NCBI GenBank assembly: GCA_948473115.1
Contig: CAOKWI010000005.1
Coordinates: forward strand, 34,574 to 98,573
Direction of reading: 5' to 3'
Length of the DNA stretch: 64,000 nucleotides
From: an uncultured Lachnospiraceae bacterium
GTDB taxonomy: Bacteria; Bacillota; Clostridia; Lachnospirales; Lachnospiraceae
In this document: positions 18,230 through 27,267 of the stretch, one piece after another
Layout of the letters: each line of letters opens with the position of its first letter
Position numbering within the stretch: the first letter of the stretch is position 1
Notes under the pieces: generated by a model
What the model saw: the letters and a program-made list of their open reading frames with translations, nothing else
Told to the model about the DNA's origin: nothing
Databases searched by the model: none
Translations under genes and position numbers: made by a program

Positions 18230-18741
18230 GTGTAATGGACAAGTTCTTAAATTATATGAAACTGAACGGTGAAGATGACGACGAGTATTATGACGACGAG
18301 TATCTGGACGATGAGGAGGATATGGAGCCGGCGCCCAAAAAGAGCGCTTCCAGGGCAAAGGATGTGGATGCCTACGAGGATACCGTCGCGAAGAAGCCTG
18401 TGTCGAACAAGATCACTCCCATTAACAAGCCCACATCCAAGCGCATGAACAACGGCAGCGGGATGGAGGTCTGCGTGATCAAGCCCACTTCTGTCGAGGA
18501 TGCCCGTGAGATCACGGAGACACTGCTGGCAAACCGCACCGTAGTCCTGAACCTGGAGGGACTGGATGTGGATATCGCCCAGAGGATCATCGACTTTACC
18601 AGTGGCTCCTGCTTTGCCATCGGCGGCAATCTGCAGAAGATTTCCCACTATATTTTTATCATTACGCCTGCCAGCGTAGATATTTCCGGCGATTTCCAGG
18701 ATATTTTCGGCGGTTCCTTTGAGATGCCGCTGAACAGTTAA
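18226..18741 (+). CDS. sepF: cell division protein SepF
   Basis: Acidic linker then KPTSVEDAREITETLLANRTVVLNLEGLDVDIAQRIIDFTSG. Confidence 0.96.
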   Translation: MSVMDKFLNYMKLNGEDDDEYYDDEYLDDEEDMEPAPKKSASRAKDVDAYEDTVAKKPVSNKITPINKPTSKRMNNGSGMEVCVIKPTSVEDAREITETLLANRTVVLNLEGLDVDIAQRIIDFTSGSCFAIGGNLQKISHYIFIITPASVDISGDFQDIFGGSFEMPLNS

Positions 18742-18764
18742 CGCATGGAGGAAGAGGTATACTG

Positions 18765-19874
18765 ATGTCAGAGAGATTACCAATACTTTATTATAAAAAG
18801 CCCTGCTATGATATTGTTTTCACCCAGTCCTTTGACGGACTGTGGGACGAACTGCAGGCTCTGGGGTGTGACGGCAGACGGCTATGCATCGTGACGGATT
18901 CCAAGGTGGACGAGCTGTACGGAGCGGCCGTTTTCAGCCTGCTGGAGGGCAGATGCCGAAAGGCTGTCAAATATGTCTTTCCCAACGGGGAGGAGAACAA
19001 GACGCTGGACACGGTGCGGGGAGTCTATACGTTCCTGATCGAGGAAGGCTTCGACCGCAGGGATATGCTGATTGCGCTGGGCGGCGGCGTAGTGGGCGAT
19101 CTCACGGGATACGCTGCGGCCACTTATTTGAGGGGCATCGATTTCATACAGGTGCCTACCACGCTGCTCTCCCAGGCGGACAGCAGCATCGGCGGCAAGA
19201 CAGGTGTGGACTTTGACGGTTATAAAAATATGGTGGGGGCGTTCAAGATGCCCCGTCTGGTGTATATGAACCTGGCCGTGCTGGGCACCCTGGAGGACAG
19301 GCAGTTCTTTTCCGGCTTTGCGGAAGTGATGAAGAGCGCGCTGCTGAAGGACAGCATATTTTATGAGTGGCTGATAGAAAATATGTATGAAATCTGTGAG
19401 CGCGACCTGGATGTGTTACAGGAAATGCTCAGGCGAAGCTGCGGCATTAAGAAGCTTGTGGTGGAGAAGGATCCCACGGAGCAGGGCGACAGGGCGCTGC
19501 TGAACCTGGGACATACGATAGGACATGCCATAGAGAAATACAAAAATTTCAAATTATACCATGGGGAGTGCGTGGCCCTGGGCTGTGTGGCGGCGGCATA
19601 CATTTCCTGGAAGAAGGAATTGCTGTCCATGGACGAGTACTATGAGATCAGGGATATGTTCGTACCCTTCAATCTCCCCATCTCCATAGACGACATCGAG
19701 CCTCAGGAGATTCTGCGGCTTACAAAGTCTGACAAAAAGATGGAGGCTGGAACGATCAAATTCGTCCTGCTCAAGAAGATCGGCAGGGCAGTGATAGACA
19801 GAACCGTCACAGACGATGAAATCCTGGCGGCTGTCAATGAAATTTATTTCAGCGAAGAGGATGCCCATGAATAA
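18765..19874 (+). CDS. aroB: 3-dehydroquinate synthase
   Basis: GGGVVGDLTGYAAATYLRGIDFIQVPTTLLSQADSSIGGKTGVDF. Confidence 0.97.
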   Translation: MSERLPILYYKKPCYDIVFTQSFDGLWDELQALGCDGRRLCIVTDSKVDELYGAAVFSLLEGRCRKAVKYVFPNGEENKTLDTVRGVYTFLIEEGFDRRDMLIALGGGVVGDLTGYAAATYLRGIDFIQVPTTLLSQADSSIGGKTGVDFDGYKNMVGAFKMPRLVYMNLAVLGTLEDRQFFSGFAEVMKSALLKDSIFYEWLIENMYEICERDLDVLQEMLRRSCGIKKLVVEKDPTEQGDRALLNLGHTIGHAIEKYKNFKLYHGECVALGCVAAAYISWKKELLSMDEYYEIRDMFVPFNLPISIDDIEPQEILRLTKSDKKMEAGTIKFVLLKKIGRAVIDRTVTDDEILAAVNEIYFSEEDAHE

Positions 19875-20391
19875 GAGAGTGAAGATGTTATTGATCGATG
19901 TGGTGATCGTGGCGGCGCTGCTGGCTTTTGACCAGTATACGAAAATGCTGGCGATCCTGCATCTGAAGAATAATCCGGCCATCGTGCTGATTGACGGGGT
20001 GCTGGAGCTGCAATATCTGGAAAACAGGGGATCTGCCTTCGGGATGCTGCAGAACCAGAAGTTTTTTATCCTGTTTGTGGGCATCATATTCCTTATGGTG
20101 ATCCTGTTCTTCCTGTTTAAGCTGCCTGCGCAGAAGAAATATAATATCGTCCATGTCCTGCTGTCCGTCGTGATCGCGGGCGGGATCGGCAATATGGTGG
20201 ATCGGTTCCGGTTTGATTATGTGGTTGATTTTATTTCATTTATTCTGATCAATTATCCGATCTTTAATGTGGCCGACTGTTATATTGTAGTGGCAATGAT
20301 CAGTCTGTTTATTCTGTTTGCCTTTGTATTCAAGGAAAAAGATCTGGAATTCCTGAATTTTAAGCAGAACCGGTATCGGGAGATGAAATAA
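19867..20391 (+). CDS. lspA: lipoprotein signal peptidase
   Basis: YLENRGSAFGML, GGIGNMVDRFRFDYVVDFI, FNVADCYI. Confidence 0.96.
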   Translation: MNKRVKMLLIDVVIVAALLAFDQYTKMLAILHLKNNPAIVLIDGVLELQYLENRGSAFGMLQNQKFFILFVGIIFLMVILFFLFKLPAQKKYNIVHVLLSVVIAGGIGNMVDRFRFDYVVDFISFILINYPIFNVADCYIVVAMISLFILFAFVFKEKDLEFLNFKQNRYREMK

Positions 20392-20547
20392 GGAACTGTT
20401 AAAGAATTAATCTTCACATTTGACTTGTCTGAGTTCGCAAATGCTGCGTTGTCATCAGTCGACGATGCCCGCATCGTCTCCTTCTTCCGCCTTGCCTTTG
20501 CATTCTCATCCTGCGTCAAAATGTAAAATGAATTCTTAACAGTTCCT
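20391..20547. repeat. palindromic intergenic element, family A copy 1
   Basis: Outer arms aggaactgttaaagaatt... / ...aattcttaacagttcct; inner hairpin gacgatg-cccg-catcgtc; shared core cgttgtcatcagtc and ctccttcttccgccttg. Confidence 0.88.
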
Positions 20548-20571
20548 AACACAGCGGAGAGGATAAACCGG

Positions 20572-21480
20572 ATGGAACGGTTTCGATTTGAGATAACAGA
20601 AGAGCTGGAAGAGGAGAGGATCGATAAGTGTTTGTCAATGCTTATCGATTCTTTGTCGCGCTCTTTTATCCAGAAGCTGATCAAAGAGCAGGCGGTCACC
20701 GTCAACGGAGTCCCTGCGAAGGGAAGCTACCGGGTGAAAGCGGACGACACGGTTGAATTTGAGCTTCCCGAAGCCGTGGAGCCGGATATCGAGCCGGAAA
20801 ACATCCCTTTGGATATTCTCTATGAAGACAGGGATGTGATTGTGGTAAATAAGCCCAAGGGGATGGTGGTGCATCCCGCGGCGGGCCACTACAGCGGCAC
20901 GCTCGTGAATGCGCTGATGTATCATTGCGGCAGTGAGCTCTCCGGTATCAACGGATATATGCGGCCTGGCATCGTACACCGGATCGACAGGGACACCACC
21001 GGCTCCCTGGTCGCCTGTAAAAACAATGCGGCCCATCTGTGCCTTGCGGAGCAGCTGAAAGAGCACTCCGTCAACCGGCGCTATGTGGCCATCTGTTACG
21101 GCCGCCTGGAAGAGGAGGAGGGCGTCATTGACAGACCCATCGGGCGCCATCCCACAGAGAGGAAAAAAATGGCGGTCAATGAGCGGAGCGGCAGGCGTGC
21201 AGTGACCCATTACCGCATTTTGCGGAGGTTTGAGAAATATACTTATGTAGAGTGCAGGCTGGAGACGGGCAGAACCCACCAGATCAGGGTACATATGGCC
21301 AGCATCGGACACCCGCTTCTGGGGGATGAGGTCTATTCCAACCGGAAATGCCCCTTTCATCTGGAGGGTCAGACACTCCATGCGAAAACCCTTGGCTTCC
21401 GTCATCCCTCCACGGGGGAGTATGTGGAGGTGGAGGCGCCTCTGCCCGCGTATTTCAGTCATTTGCTGGAAGTGCTGTGA
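20572..21480 (+). CDS. rluD: RluA/RluD family pseudouridine synthase
   Basis: S4 domain, MRPGIVHRIDRDTTGSLV, LETGRTHQIRVHMASIGHPLLGD. Confidence 0.96.
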   Translation: MERFRFEITEELEEERIDKCLSMLIDSLSRSFIQKLIKEQAVTVNGVPAKGSYRVKADDTVEFELPEAVEPDIEPENIPLDILYEDRDVIVVNKPKGMVVHPAAGHYSGTLVNALMYHCGSELSGINGYMRPGIVHRIDRDTTGSLVACKNNAAHLCLAEQLKEHSVNRRYVAICYGRLEEEEGVIDRPIGRHPTERKKMAVNERSGRRAVTHYRILRRFEKYTYVECRLETGRTHQIRVHMASIGHPLLGDEVYSNRKCPFHLEGQTLHAKTLGFRHPSTGEYVEVEAPLPAYFSHLLEVL

Positions 21481-21565
21481 CGAACAGTTCTATTTTTTGT
21501 AGTTGCCTGAATACTTTAAATATAGTATAATGTAATCAGAAAAACACAGAAAAGGGGTGCGTTAT

Positions 21566-22192
21566 ATGAATACAGTTATAACAATTGGCAGGCAATTTGG
21601 CTCTGCCGGACGTGAGATCGGAGAGAAGGTTGCAGAATATTTCGGCATTAAGTGTTATGACAAGGAGCTGCTGACCAGGGCGGCACAGGAGAGCGGCTTC
21701 TGTGAGGAAATGATCCAGAACCACGATGAGAGACCTACCAATTCGTTCCTGTATAATCTGGTCATGGATACTTACTCCTTTGGCTATAACGCATCCTCCT
21801 TCGTGGATATGCCCATCAGTCACAAGGTATTTCTGGCACAGTTCGACACCATAAAGAAGATCGCGGACGAAGGTCCCTGTGTGATCGTCGGCCGCTGTGC
21901 CGACTATGCGCTGGCAGATTACAAGAACGTGATCCACCTGTTCATCTATGGAAACGAGTCCTGCAAGGTAAAACGCATTATGCAGAAATATGACCTCAGC
22001 GAGGCAAAGGCAAAGGACATGATTCTCAAGAAGGATAAGCAGCGCCAGAGCTATTACAATTATTATTCTTCGAAGAAGTGGGGGCGCGCGGACAGCTATG
22101 ACCTGTGTATCAACAGCAGCGTCCTGGGTGTGGAAGGCACCGTCAAGCTGATCACGCAGTACGTGGAAGACTTTGAGAAGAAAAACGGTTAA
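21566..22192 (+). CDS. cytidylate kinase-like family protein (paralogue 1)
   Basis: ITIGRQFGSAGREIGEKVAEYFGIKCYDKELL, CVIVGRCADYAL. Confidence 0.9.
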   Translation: MNTVITIGRQFGSAGREIGEKVAEYFGIKCYDKELLTRAAQESGFCEEMIQNHDERPTNSFLYNLVMDTYSFGYNASSFVDMPISHKVFLAQFDTIKKIADEGPCVIVGRCADYALADYKNVIHLFIYGNESCKVKRIMQKYDLSEAKAKDMILKKDKQRQSYYNYYSSKKWGRADSYDLCINSSVLGVEGTVKLITQYVEDFEKKNG

Positions 22193-22243
22193 GCTGTCAG
22201 TACAGAGAAGTTACAAAGCGGGGAAAAAAACAGCTAAAAAAGA

Positions 22244-22273
22244 TTGACAAAATAAGGCATCTCATGCTATGAT
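22244..22273 (+). promoter_or_regulatory. sigma-A-like promoter of rplU operon (TTGACA-18-TATGAT)
   Basis: Read directly at 22244-22249 and 22268-22273. Confidence 0.7.
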
Positions 22274-22279
22274 ACTACG

Positions 22280-22393
22280 GTATGCCGCATAACGAGGTAT
22301 AAGTGTAACCGCGGGTAGCTGCGTTTACCACCAAAGTTAGCGAGTAAATGAACGAAGGTTCAGCCGTAGTTCATGAATAGGAGGTGCCTTAAT
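22280..22393 (+). ncRNA. probable ribosomal protein L21 leader
   Basis: Leader with ...ggtataagtgtaaccgcgggtagctgcgtttaccaccaaagttagcgag... immediately upstream of rplU; recognised by position and appearance, not by covariance search. Confidence 0.6.
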
Positions 22394-22699
22394 ATGTACG
22401 CAATTATTGCAACAGGCGGAAAACAGTACAAGGTTTCTGAAGGTGATGTGATCAAGGTTGAGAAGCTGGACGTGGAAGCTGGAAATACTGTTACTTTTGA
22501 CCAGGTGATCGCAGTAAGTGACGGAGCCCTGAAGGTTGGCGGTGATGTAGCAAATGCAAGCGTGACCGCAACTGTCATGGAACAGGGAAAAGGTAAGAAG
22601 GTTATTGTATACAAATACAAGAGAAAAACCGGCTACCACAAGAAGAATGGTCACAGACAAGCATACACTCAGGTTAAGATTGACAAGATCAATGCATAA
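22394..22699 (+). CDS. rplU: 50S ribosomal protein L21
   Basis: [25 protein letters not shown]. Confidence 0.98.
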   Translation: MYAIIATGGKQYKVSEGDVIKVEKLDVEAGNTVTFDQVIAVSDGALKVGGDVANASVTATVMEQGKGKKVIVYKYKRKTGYHKKNGHRQAYTQVKIDKINA

Positions 22700-22777
22700 T
22701 GTATCATGTTCACTCCGCGTCCATGGTACTCATGGCCATCCGGCCGCTGATTGTCCTGAATAAGGATATGTTATATT

Positions 22778-23110
22778 ATGATAACTGTAGAGATCTGTAG
22801 GACCAGGAATCATGAATACAGAGGCTTTTTCTGTATGGGACATGCAGAGTACGCGAGGCCCGGCGAACCGGATATCGTGTGCGCGGCCGTCTCGGCGCTG
22901 ACCATAGGAACTGTCAATTCCCTGGAGGAGCTGGCGGGAGAAAGGCTGCGTGTCAGCCAGGATCAGAGGACGGGATTTTTCAAATGTGATTTTGAGGGTA
23001 CTTTGCAGGAAAAGTCCAGTTTCCTTATGGATTCCATGGTATTTTCACTGGAAAACATAAGCAGGGAATATGGCAAAAAGTTTCTACAAGTAAAAATCAA
23101 GGAGGTGTAG
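22778..23110 (+). CDS. prp: ribosomal-processing cysteine protease Prp
   Basis: GHAEYARPGEPDIVCAAVSAL between rplU and rpmA. Confidence 0.95.
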   Translation: MITVEICRTRNHEYRGFFCMGHAEYARPGEPDIVCAAVSALTIGTVNSLEELAGERLRVSQDQRTGFFKCDFEGTLQEKSSFLMDSMVFSLENISREYGKKFLQVKIKEV

Positions 23111-23113
23111 ACC

Positions 23114-23398
23114 ATGTTAAATATGAACCTTCAATTTTTCGCTCATAAAAAGGGAGTCGGTTCCACCAAGAACGGCAGGGATTCCGAGTCCAAGAGATTA
23201 GGTGCGAAGAGAGCTGACGGACAATTCGTAAAGGCAGGAAATATCCTGTACAGACAGCGTGGAACCAAGATCCATCCCGGCGTCAATGTAGGTATCGGCG
23301 GTGATGATACCCTGTTTGCCCTGGTTGACGGCGTTCTCCGTTTCGAGAGAAAGGGCAGGGACAAGAAGCAGGCTTCCGTTTATCCTGTTGAGAAATAA
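23114..23398 (+). CDS. rpmA: 50S ribosomal protein L27 with N-terminal extension
   Basis: [30 protein letters not shown]. Confidence 0.98.
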   Translation: MLNMNLQFFAHKKGVGSTKNGRDSESKRLGAKRADGQFVKAGNILYRQRGTKIHPGVNVGIGGDDTLFALVDGVLRFERKGRDKKQASVYPVEK

Positions 23399-23478
23399 CG
23401 ATTACGAATGTGGGCGGGACTTCAAACTAAAGATGTTTGAAGTCCTGTTTTTACCTTATAGCTTATGTAGGAGATATT

Positions 23479-24771
23479 ATGTTTGCAGACAGAGCCAGAA
23501 TTTATGTCAGAAGCGGAAAGGGCGGCGACGGCCATGTCTCGTTCCGGCGGGAAAAATATGTGCCAAACGGCGGTCCCGACGGCGGCGACGGCGGCAGGGG
23601 CGGCGATGTGATCTTTGTGGTGGACGAGGGGCTTAACACCCTGATCGACTTCAGAAATATCCGAAAATATAAGGCGGGGGACGGCGAACCCGGAAACAAG
23701 AAAAACTGCCGCGGCAAGGACGGCCAGGACATCACCATAAAAGTCCCCCAGGGCACCGTGATCAAAGAAGCGGAGAGCGGAAAGGTCATTGCGGATATGT
23801 CCGGGGACAACCGGGAGATCGTCCTTCTAAGAGGCGGCCGCGGCGGAAACGGCAACCAGCATTACGCCACAAGCACCATGCAGGCTCCCAAGTATGCCCA
23901 GCCGGGACAGCCTGCCCAGGAGCTGGAGCTTCTGCTGGAATTGAAGGTGATAGCGGATGTGGGGCTGGTGGGATTTCCCAATGTGGGGAAATCCACGCTG
24001 CTTTCCAGGGTGACCAACGCAAGACCCAAGATTGCAAACTACCATTTCACCACCTTAAACCCAAATCTGGGGGTGGTGGATCTGGAAGGGACGGGCGGTT
24101 TTGTGATTGCGGATATACCGGGGCTTATTGAGGGCGCCTCGGAGGGAGTGGGCCTGGGCCATGAATTTCTGCGTCATATTGAGCGCACAAAGGTCATTAT
24201 CCATATTGTGGATGCGGCGGGAACAGAAGGACGGGATCCCATTGCGGATATCTATGCCATCAACAGGGAGCTGGACGCTTATAATCCCGACATTGCGAAG
24301 CGTCCCCAGGTGATCGCGGCCAATAAGATCGATGCCATATTTGATCCGGAGGATCGTTCCGTGGAGGCCATCAAGGCGGAGTTTGAGCCGAAGGGGGTCA
24401 AAGTCTATCCCATTTCCGCAGTCAGCGGCGAGGGAGTGAGGGAACTGCTGTATCATGTCTACGAGATGCTGCAGGATATCGGTGAGGAACCCACTGTGTT
24501 TGAGCAGGAGTATTTCCCCGAAGTACAGTCCGGGGATCTCTCCAGGGAACCCTTTACCGTGGAATATGATGCGGAGGAGGATGAATATGTGGTGGAAGGT
24601 CCCAGGATTGAGAAGATGCTGGGCTATACCAATCTGGACAGCGAAAAAGGATTCCTTTTTTTCCAAAACTTCCTGAAAAATAACGGAATCCTGGAGCAGC
24701 TGGAGGGGCTTGGCATCAAAGAGGGAGATACGGTGCGCATGTACGGTTTATCCTTCCATTATTACAAGTGA
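23479..24771 (+). CDS. obg: GTPase Obg
   Basis: MFADRARIYVRSGKGGDGHVSFRREKYVPNGGPDGGDGG; GFPNVGKSTLLSRVT. Confidence 0.98.
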   Translation: MFADRARIYVRSGKGGDGHVSFRREKYVPNGGPDGGDGGRGGDVIFVVDEGLNTLIDFRNIRKYKAGDGEPGNKKNCRGKDGQDITIKVPQGTVIKEAESGKVIADMSGDNREIVLLRGGRGGNGNQHYATSTMQAPKYAQPGQPAQELELLLELKVIADVGLVGFPNVGKSTLLSRVTNARPKIANYHFTTLNPNLGVVDLEGTGGFVIADIPGLIEGASEGVGLGHEFLRHIERTKVIIHIVDAAGTEGRDPIADIYAINRELDAYNPDIAKRPQVIAANKIDAIFDPEDRSVEAIKAEFEPKGVKVYPISAVSGEGVRELLYHVYEMLQDIGEEPTVFEQEYFPEVQSGDLSREPFTVEYDAEEDEYVVEGPRIEKMLGYTNLDSEKGFLFFQNFLKNNGILEQLEGLGIKEGDTVRMYGLSFHYYK

Positions 24772-24832
24772 TGAAAATGAATATCCAAATATTGATTGGC
24801 ATGCGCGCCATGACGCGCTAAGGGGTGGAAAA

Positions 24833-25141
24833 ATGACAAGTAAACAGAGAGCGTATTTAAAAAGTCTCGCCAGCAAGATAAACCCTGTTTTTCAGGTGGG
24901 AAAATTCAGTCTGACGCCGGAATTTACCGAGGCGGTCAGCCAGGCATTTAACAACAATGAACTGATCAAGATCGCGGTTTTAAAAAACTGTGCGGACGAT
25001 CCGAACGAGATCGGACAGATCCTTGCAGAGAGGACCCATTCCCAGCTGGTACAGGTGATCGGCAAGAAGATTGTACTCTATAAGCCTGACAAGGATAAAC
25101 CAAGGATCGTGCTGCCCAGGGCGGGAGGAGCGGAAAAATAA
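24833..25141 (+). CDS. yhbY: YhbY/CRM domain RNA-binding protein
   Basis: MTSKQRAYLKSLASKINPVFQVGK ... KIVLYK. Confidence 0.95.
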   Translation: MTSKQRAYLKSLASKINPVFQVGKFSLTPEFTEAVSQAFNNNELIKIAVLKNCADDPNEIGQILAERTHSQLVQVIGKKIVLYKPDKDKPRIVLPRAGGAEK

Positions 25142-25144
25142 GCT

Positions 25145-25753
25145 ATGGGAAACAGACGTATTGGAATCATGGGCGGCACATTTAACCCCGTTCATATGGG
25201 GCATCTGCTGCTGGCCGAATGGGTGAAAGGCGAGGCCGGCCTGGATGAAATCTGGCTGATCCCCAGCGGAGTCTCTTATAGGAAAGAAGCGCAGGAGGTT
25301 GCTCCGGCGGAGGACAGGCTGCGGATGGCAGAGCTGGCGATCAAGAGAAACAGGTATTTCAAATGTCTTGACCTGGAGGTAAAGAGGAGCGGTTATACTT
25401 ATAGCTACGAGACCATGGAGGAGCTGACCCGTGCTTATCCCGGGGATACCTTCTATTTTATCCTGGGGGCGGACTGCCTCTTTACCCTGGAAACCTGGAA
25501 ATATCCCGAGAGGATCTTTCAGTGCTGTAAGCTGATCGCGGCGGTGAGGGATGACGCCTCCCCGGAGGCGATGGAAGAGAAGAAGAAGGAACTGGAACAG
25601 CGCTTCAGCGGTGAGATCCTGCTGCTTCCCTTTGTCAGGCTGTCCCTTTCCTCCACAGAGATCAGGGAGCGGATCAGACAGGGAAAGAGCGTGCGCTATA
25701 TGGTGCCTGACAGTGTTTTAACTTATATTGAGGGAAAGAGGCTTTACAAATAG
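25145..25753 (+). CDS. nadD: nicotinate-nucleotide adenylyltransferase
   Basis: GIMGGTFNPVHMGHLLLAE; LSSTEIRERI. Confidence 0.97.
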   Translation: MGNRRIGIMGGTFNPVHMGHLLLAEWVKGEAGLDEIWLIPSGVSYRKEAQEVAPAEDRLRMAELAIKRNRYFKCLDLEVKRSGYTYSYETMEELTRAYPGDTFYFILGADCLFTLETWKYPERIFQCCKLIAAVRDDASPEAMEEKKKELEQRFSGEILLLPFVRLSLSSTEIRERIRQGKSVRYMVPDSVLTYIEGKRLYK

Positions 25754-25754
25754 A

Positions 25755-26360
25755 ATGAAGGCAGATAAGAAAAAGTCGGATCAGCTGAGGAAGCTTCGGA
25801 AGGAGATGGAGAAGCTTCAGGATGCCAGGCGGTTTGAGCATACCCTTGGGGTGGAGTTTACGTCAGCCGCCCTGGCCATGCGTTACGGAGCTTCTGTAAG
25901 GGACGCGCAGACAGCGGGGCTTCTGCATGACTGCGCAAAATGTCTCACAGACAGGGAGAGGGTCTCCATCTGTCAGAAAAACAATATCTCCATGACGGAA
26001 CTGGAGATGGAAAATCCCTTTCTTCTGCATGCCAAAGTGGGCGCTTTTCTGGCAAGGGAGCGGTACGGGGTTACGGATCAGGACATTCTGAATGCCATCC
26101 ATAACCATACCACCGGCAGACCGGGCATGAGCCTGCTGGAGAAAATCGTGTTCATTGCGGATTATATGGAGCCGGGCAGAAGCCATGCCCCAAATCTGGA
26201 GGAGATCCGCTGCATGGCGTTTGCAGATCTGGATCGGACCCTGCTGAAAATACTGGGCGATACTCTTGACTATCTGGACGGCGGGAACGGGGATGTAGAC
26301 CCAATGACGAGAAAAACATGGGAATATTACAAAGAAAAAGCCGCACACGCGGCGGAATGA
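25755..26360 (+). CDS. yqeK: YqeK family HD-domain protein
   Basis: RFEHTLGVEFTSAALA, AGLLHDCAK, IVFIADYMEPGR. Confidence 0.95.
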   Translation: MKADKKKSDQLRKLRKEMEKLQDARRFEHTLGVEFTSAALAMRYGASVRDAQTAGLLHDCAKCLTDRERVSICQKNNISMTELEMENPFLLHAKVGAFLARERYGVTDQDILNAIHNHTTGRPGMSLLEKIVFIADYMEPGRSHAPNLEEIRCMAFADLDRTLLKILGDTLDYLDGGNGDVDPMTRKTWEYYKEKAAHAAE

Positions 26361-26368
26361 GAGGATAT

Positions 26369-26725
26369 ATGGAACAGAGATCAATGGAAATGGCAAAGCT
26401 TGCCATCGGGGCGCTGGAGGACAAGAAAGCGGAGGATATCCGTGTCATTGATATCAGTGAAGTGTCCGTGATTGCGGATTACTTCCTGATCGCCGGAGGA
26501 AACAACCGCAGCCAGATCCAGACGCTGTGTGACAATGTGGAGGAAGCGCTTGGAAGGGCGGGATATCCCTGCCGGCAGAAGGAGGGATATGACACCGCCA
26601 ACTGGATCCTGATGGATTTCGGGGATGTGATTGTGCATATCTTTGACAAAGAAAACAGGCTGCTGTACGATCTGGAGCGCATTTGGAGAGACGGTAAGCT
26701 GGTGGAAGCAGAAAGCTTAAAATGA
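26369..26725 (+). CDS. rsfS: ribosomal silencing factor RsfS
   Basis: YDTANWILMDFGDVIVHIFDKENRLLYDLERIW. Confidence 0.96.
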   Translation: MEQRSMEMAKLAIGALEDKKAEDIRVIDISEVSVIADYFLIAGGNNRSQIQTLCDNVEEALGRAGYPCRQKEGYDTANWILMDFGDVIVHIFDKENRLLYDLERIWRDGKLVEAESLK

Positions 26726-26803
26726 ATAGCGTGAAACGCTTTTATCAGCGTGTCTCGAAAGGCCTGAAACTGGAAAAACAGGAAAGTGCCGTCACGGGCA
26801 TGG

Positions 26804-26838
26804 AAAAAGGAAGCCGCATCATGGCAGCTTCCTTTTTC
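26804..26838. terminator. bidirectional rho-independent terminator
   Basis: aaaaaggaagc-cgcatcatggca-gcttccttttt. Confidence 0.8.
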
Positions 26839-26867
26839 TGTGTTTTCTGAATTTTACATTTACTGCC

Positions 26868-27104
26868 TTATCGTTGCCTGTCAGGCTCGGCCCTGTCCGA
26901 CAGCTTCATGAAAAAGCTGATCAGGTAAAGGCCGCAGGTGCCTACAAGGGTGTAGACGATCCTGGAAAGCCATGACATATCTCCAAAAATAAAAGCTACC
27001 AGGTCAAAACGGAACAGACCGATCAGGCCCCAGTTGATGGCACCTATGATAGCAATGGTAAGCGCAGTAGCATCAACATATTTGTTTCCCATATTAGCCC
27101 TCAT
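26868..27104 (-). CDS. DUF378-like two-TM membrane protein
   Basis: 78 aa; TIAIIGAINWGLIGLFRFDLVAFIFG. Confidence 0.85.
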   Translation of the reverse strand: MRANMGNKYVDATALTIAIIGAINWGLIGLFRFDLVAFIFGDMSWLSRIVYTLVGTCGLYLISFFMKLSDRAEPDRQR

Positions 27105-27182
27105 TTCTGCGCGGTTTTGCTTCTCTTATGAAACCGGCAGTATTAATATCTGTAAAATCCAAAATAATATACACATTTTTTA

Positions 27183-27211
27183 TTGACAAAAAAACAGGAA
27201 CAATGTATTAT
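27183..27211 (+). promoter_or_regulatory. sigma-A-like promoter of livJ (TTGACA-17-TATTAT)
   Basis: Read directly. Confidence 0.75.
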
Positions 27212-27267
27212 TTAAAAATATATACAGATACATTATTGTATACATGTATATAGAAGGAGGAGATATT

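Noticed and set aside
22280-22393. rplU leader considered as a new riboswitch
   Set aside because: Position and appearance fit the known L21 leader class; not new.
24790-24830. gcatgcgcgccatgacgcgc short palindromes between obg and yhbY
   Set aside because: Short GC-rich self-complementarity overlapping a possible start region; not distinguishable from chance.
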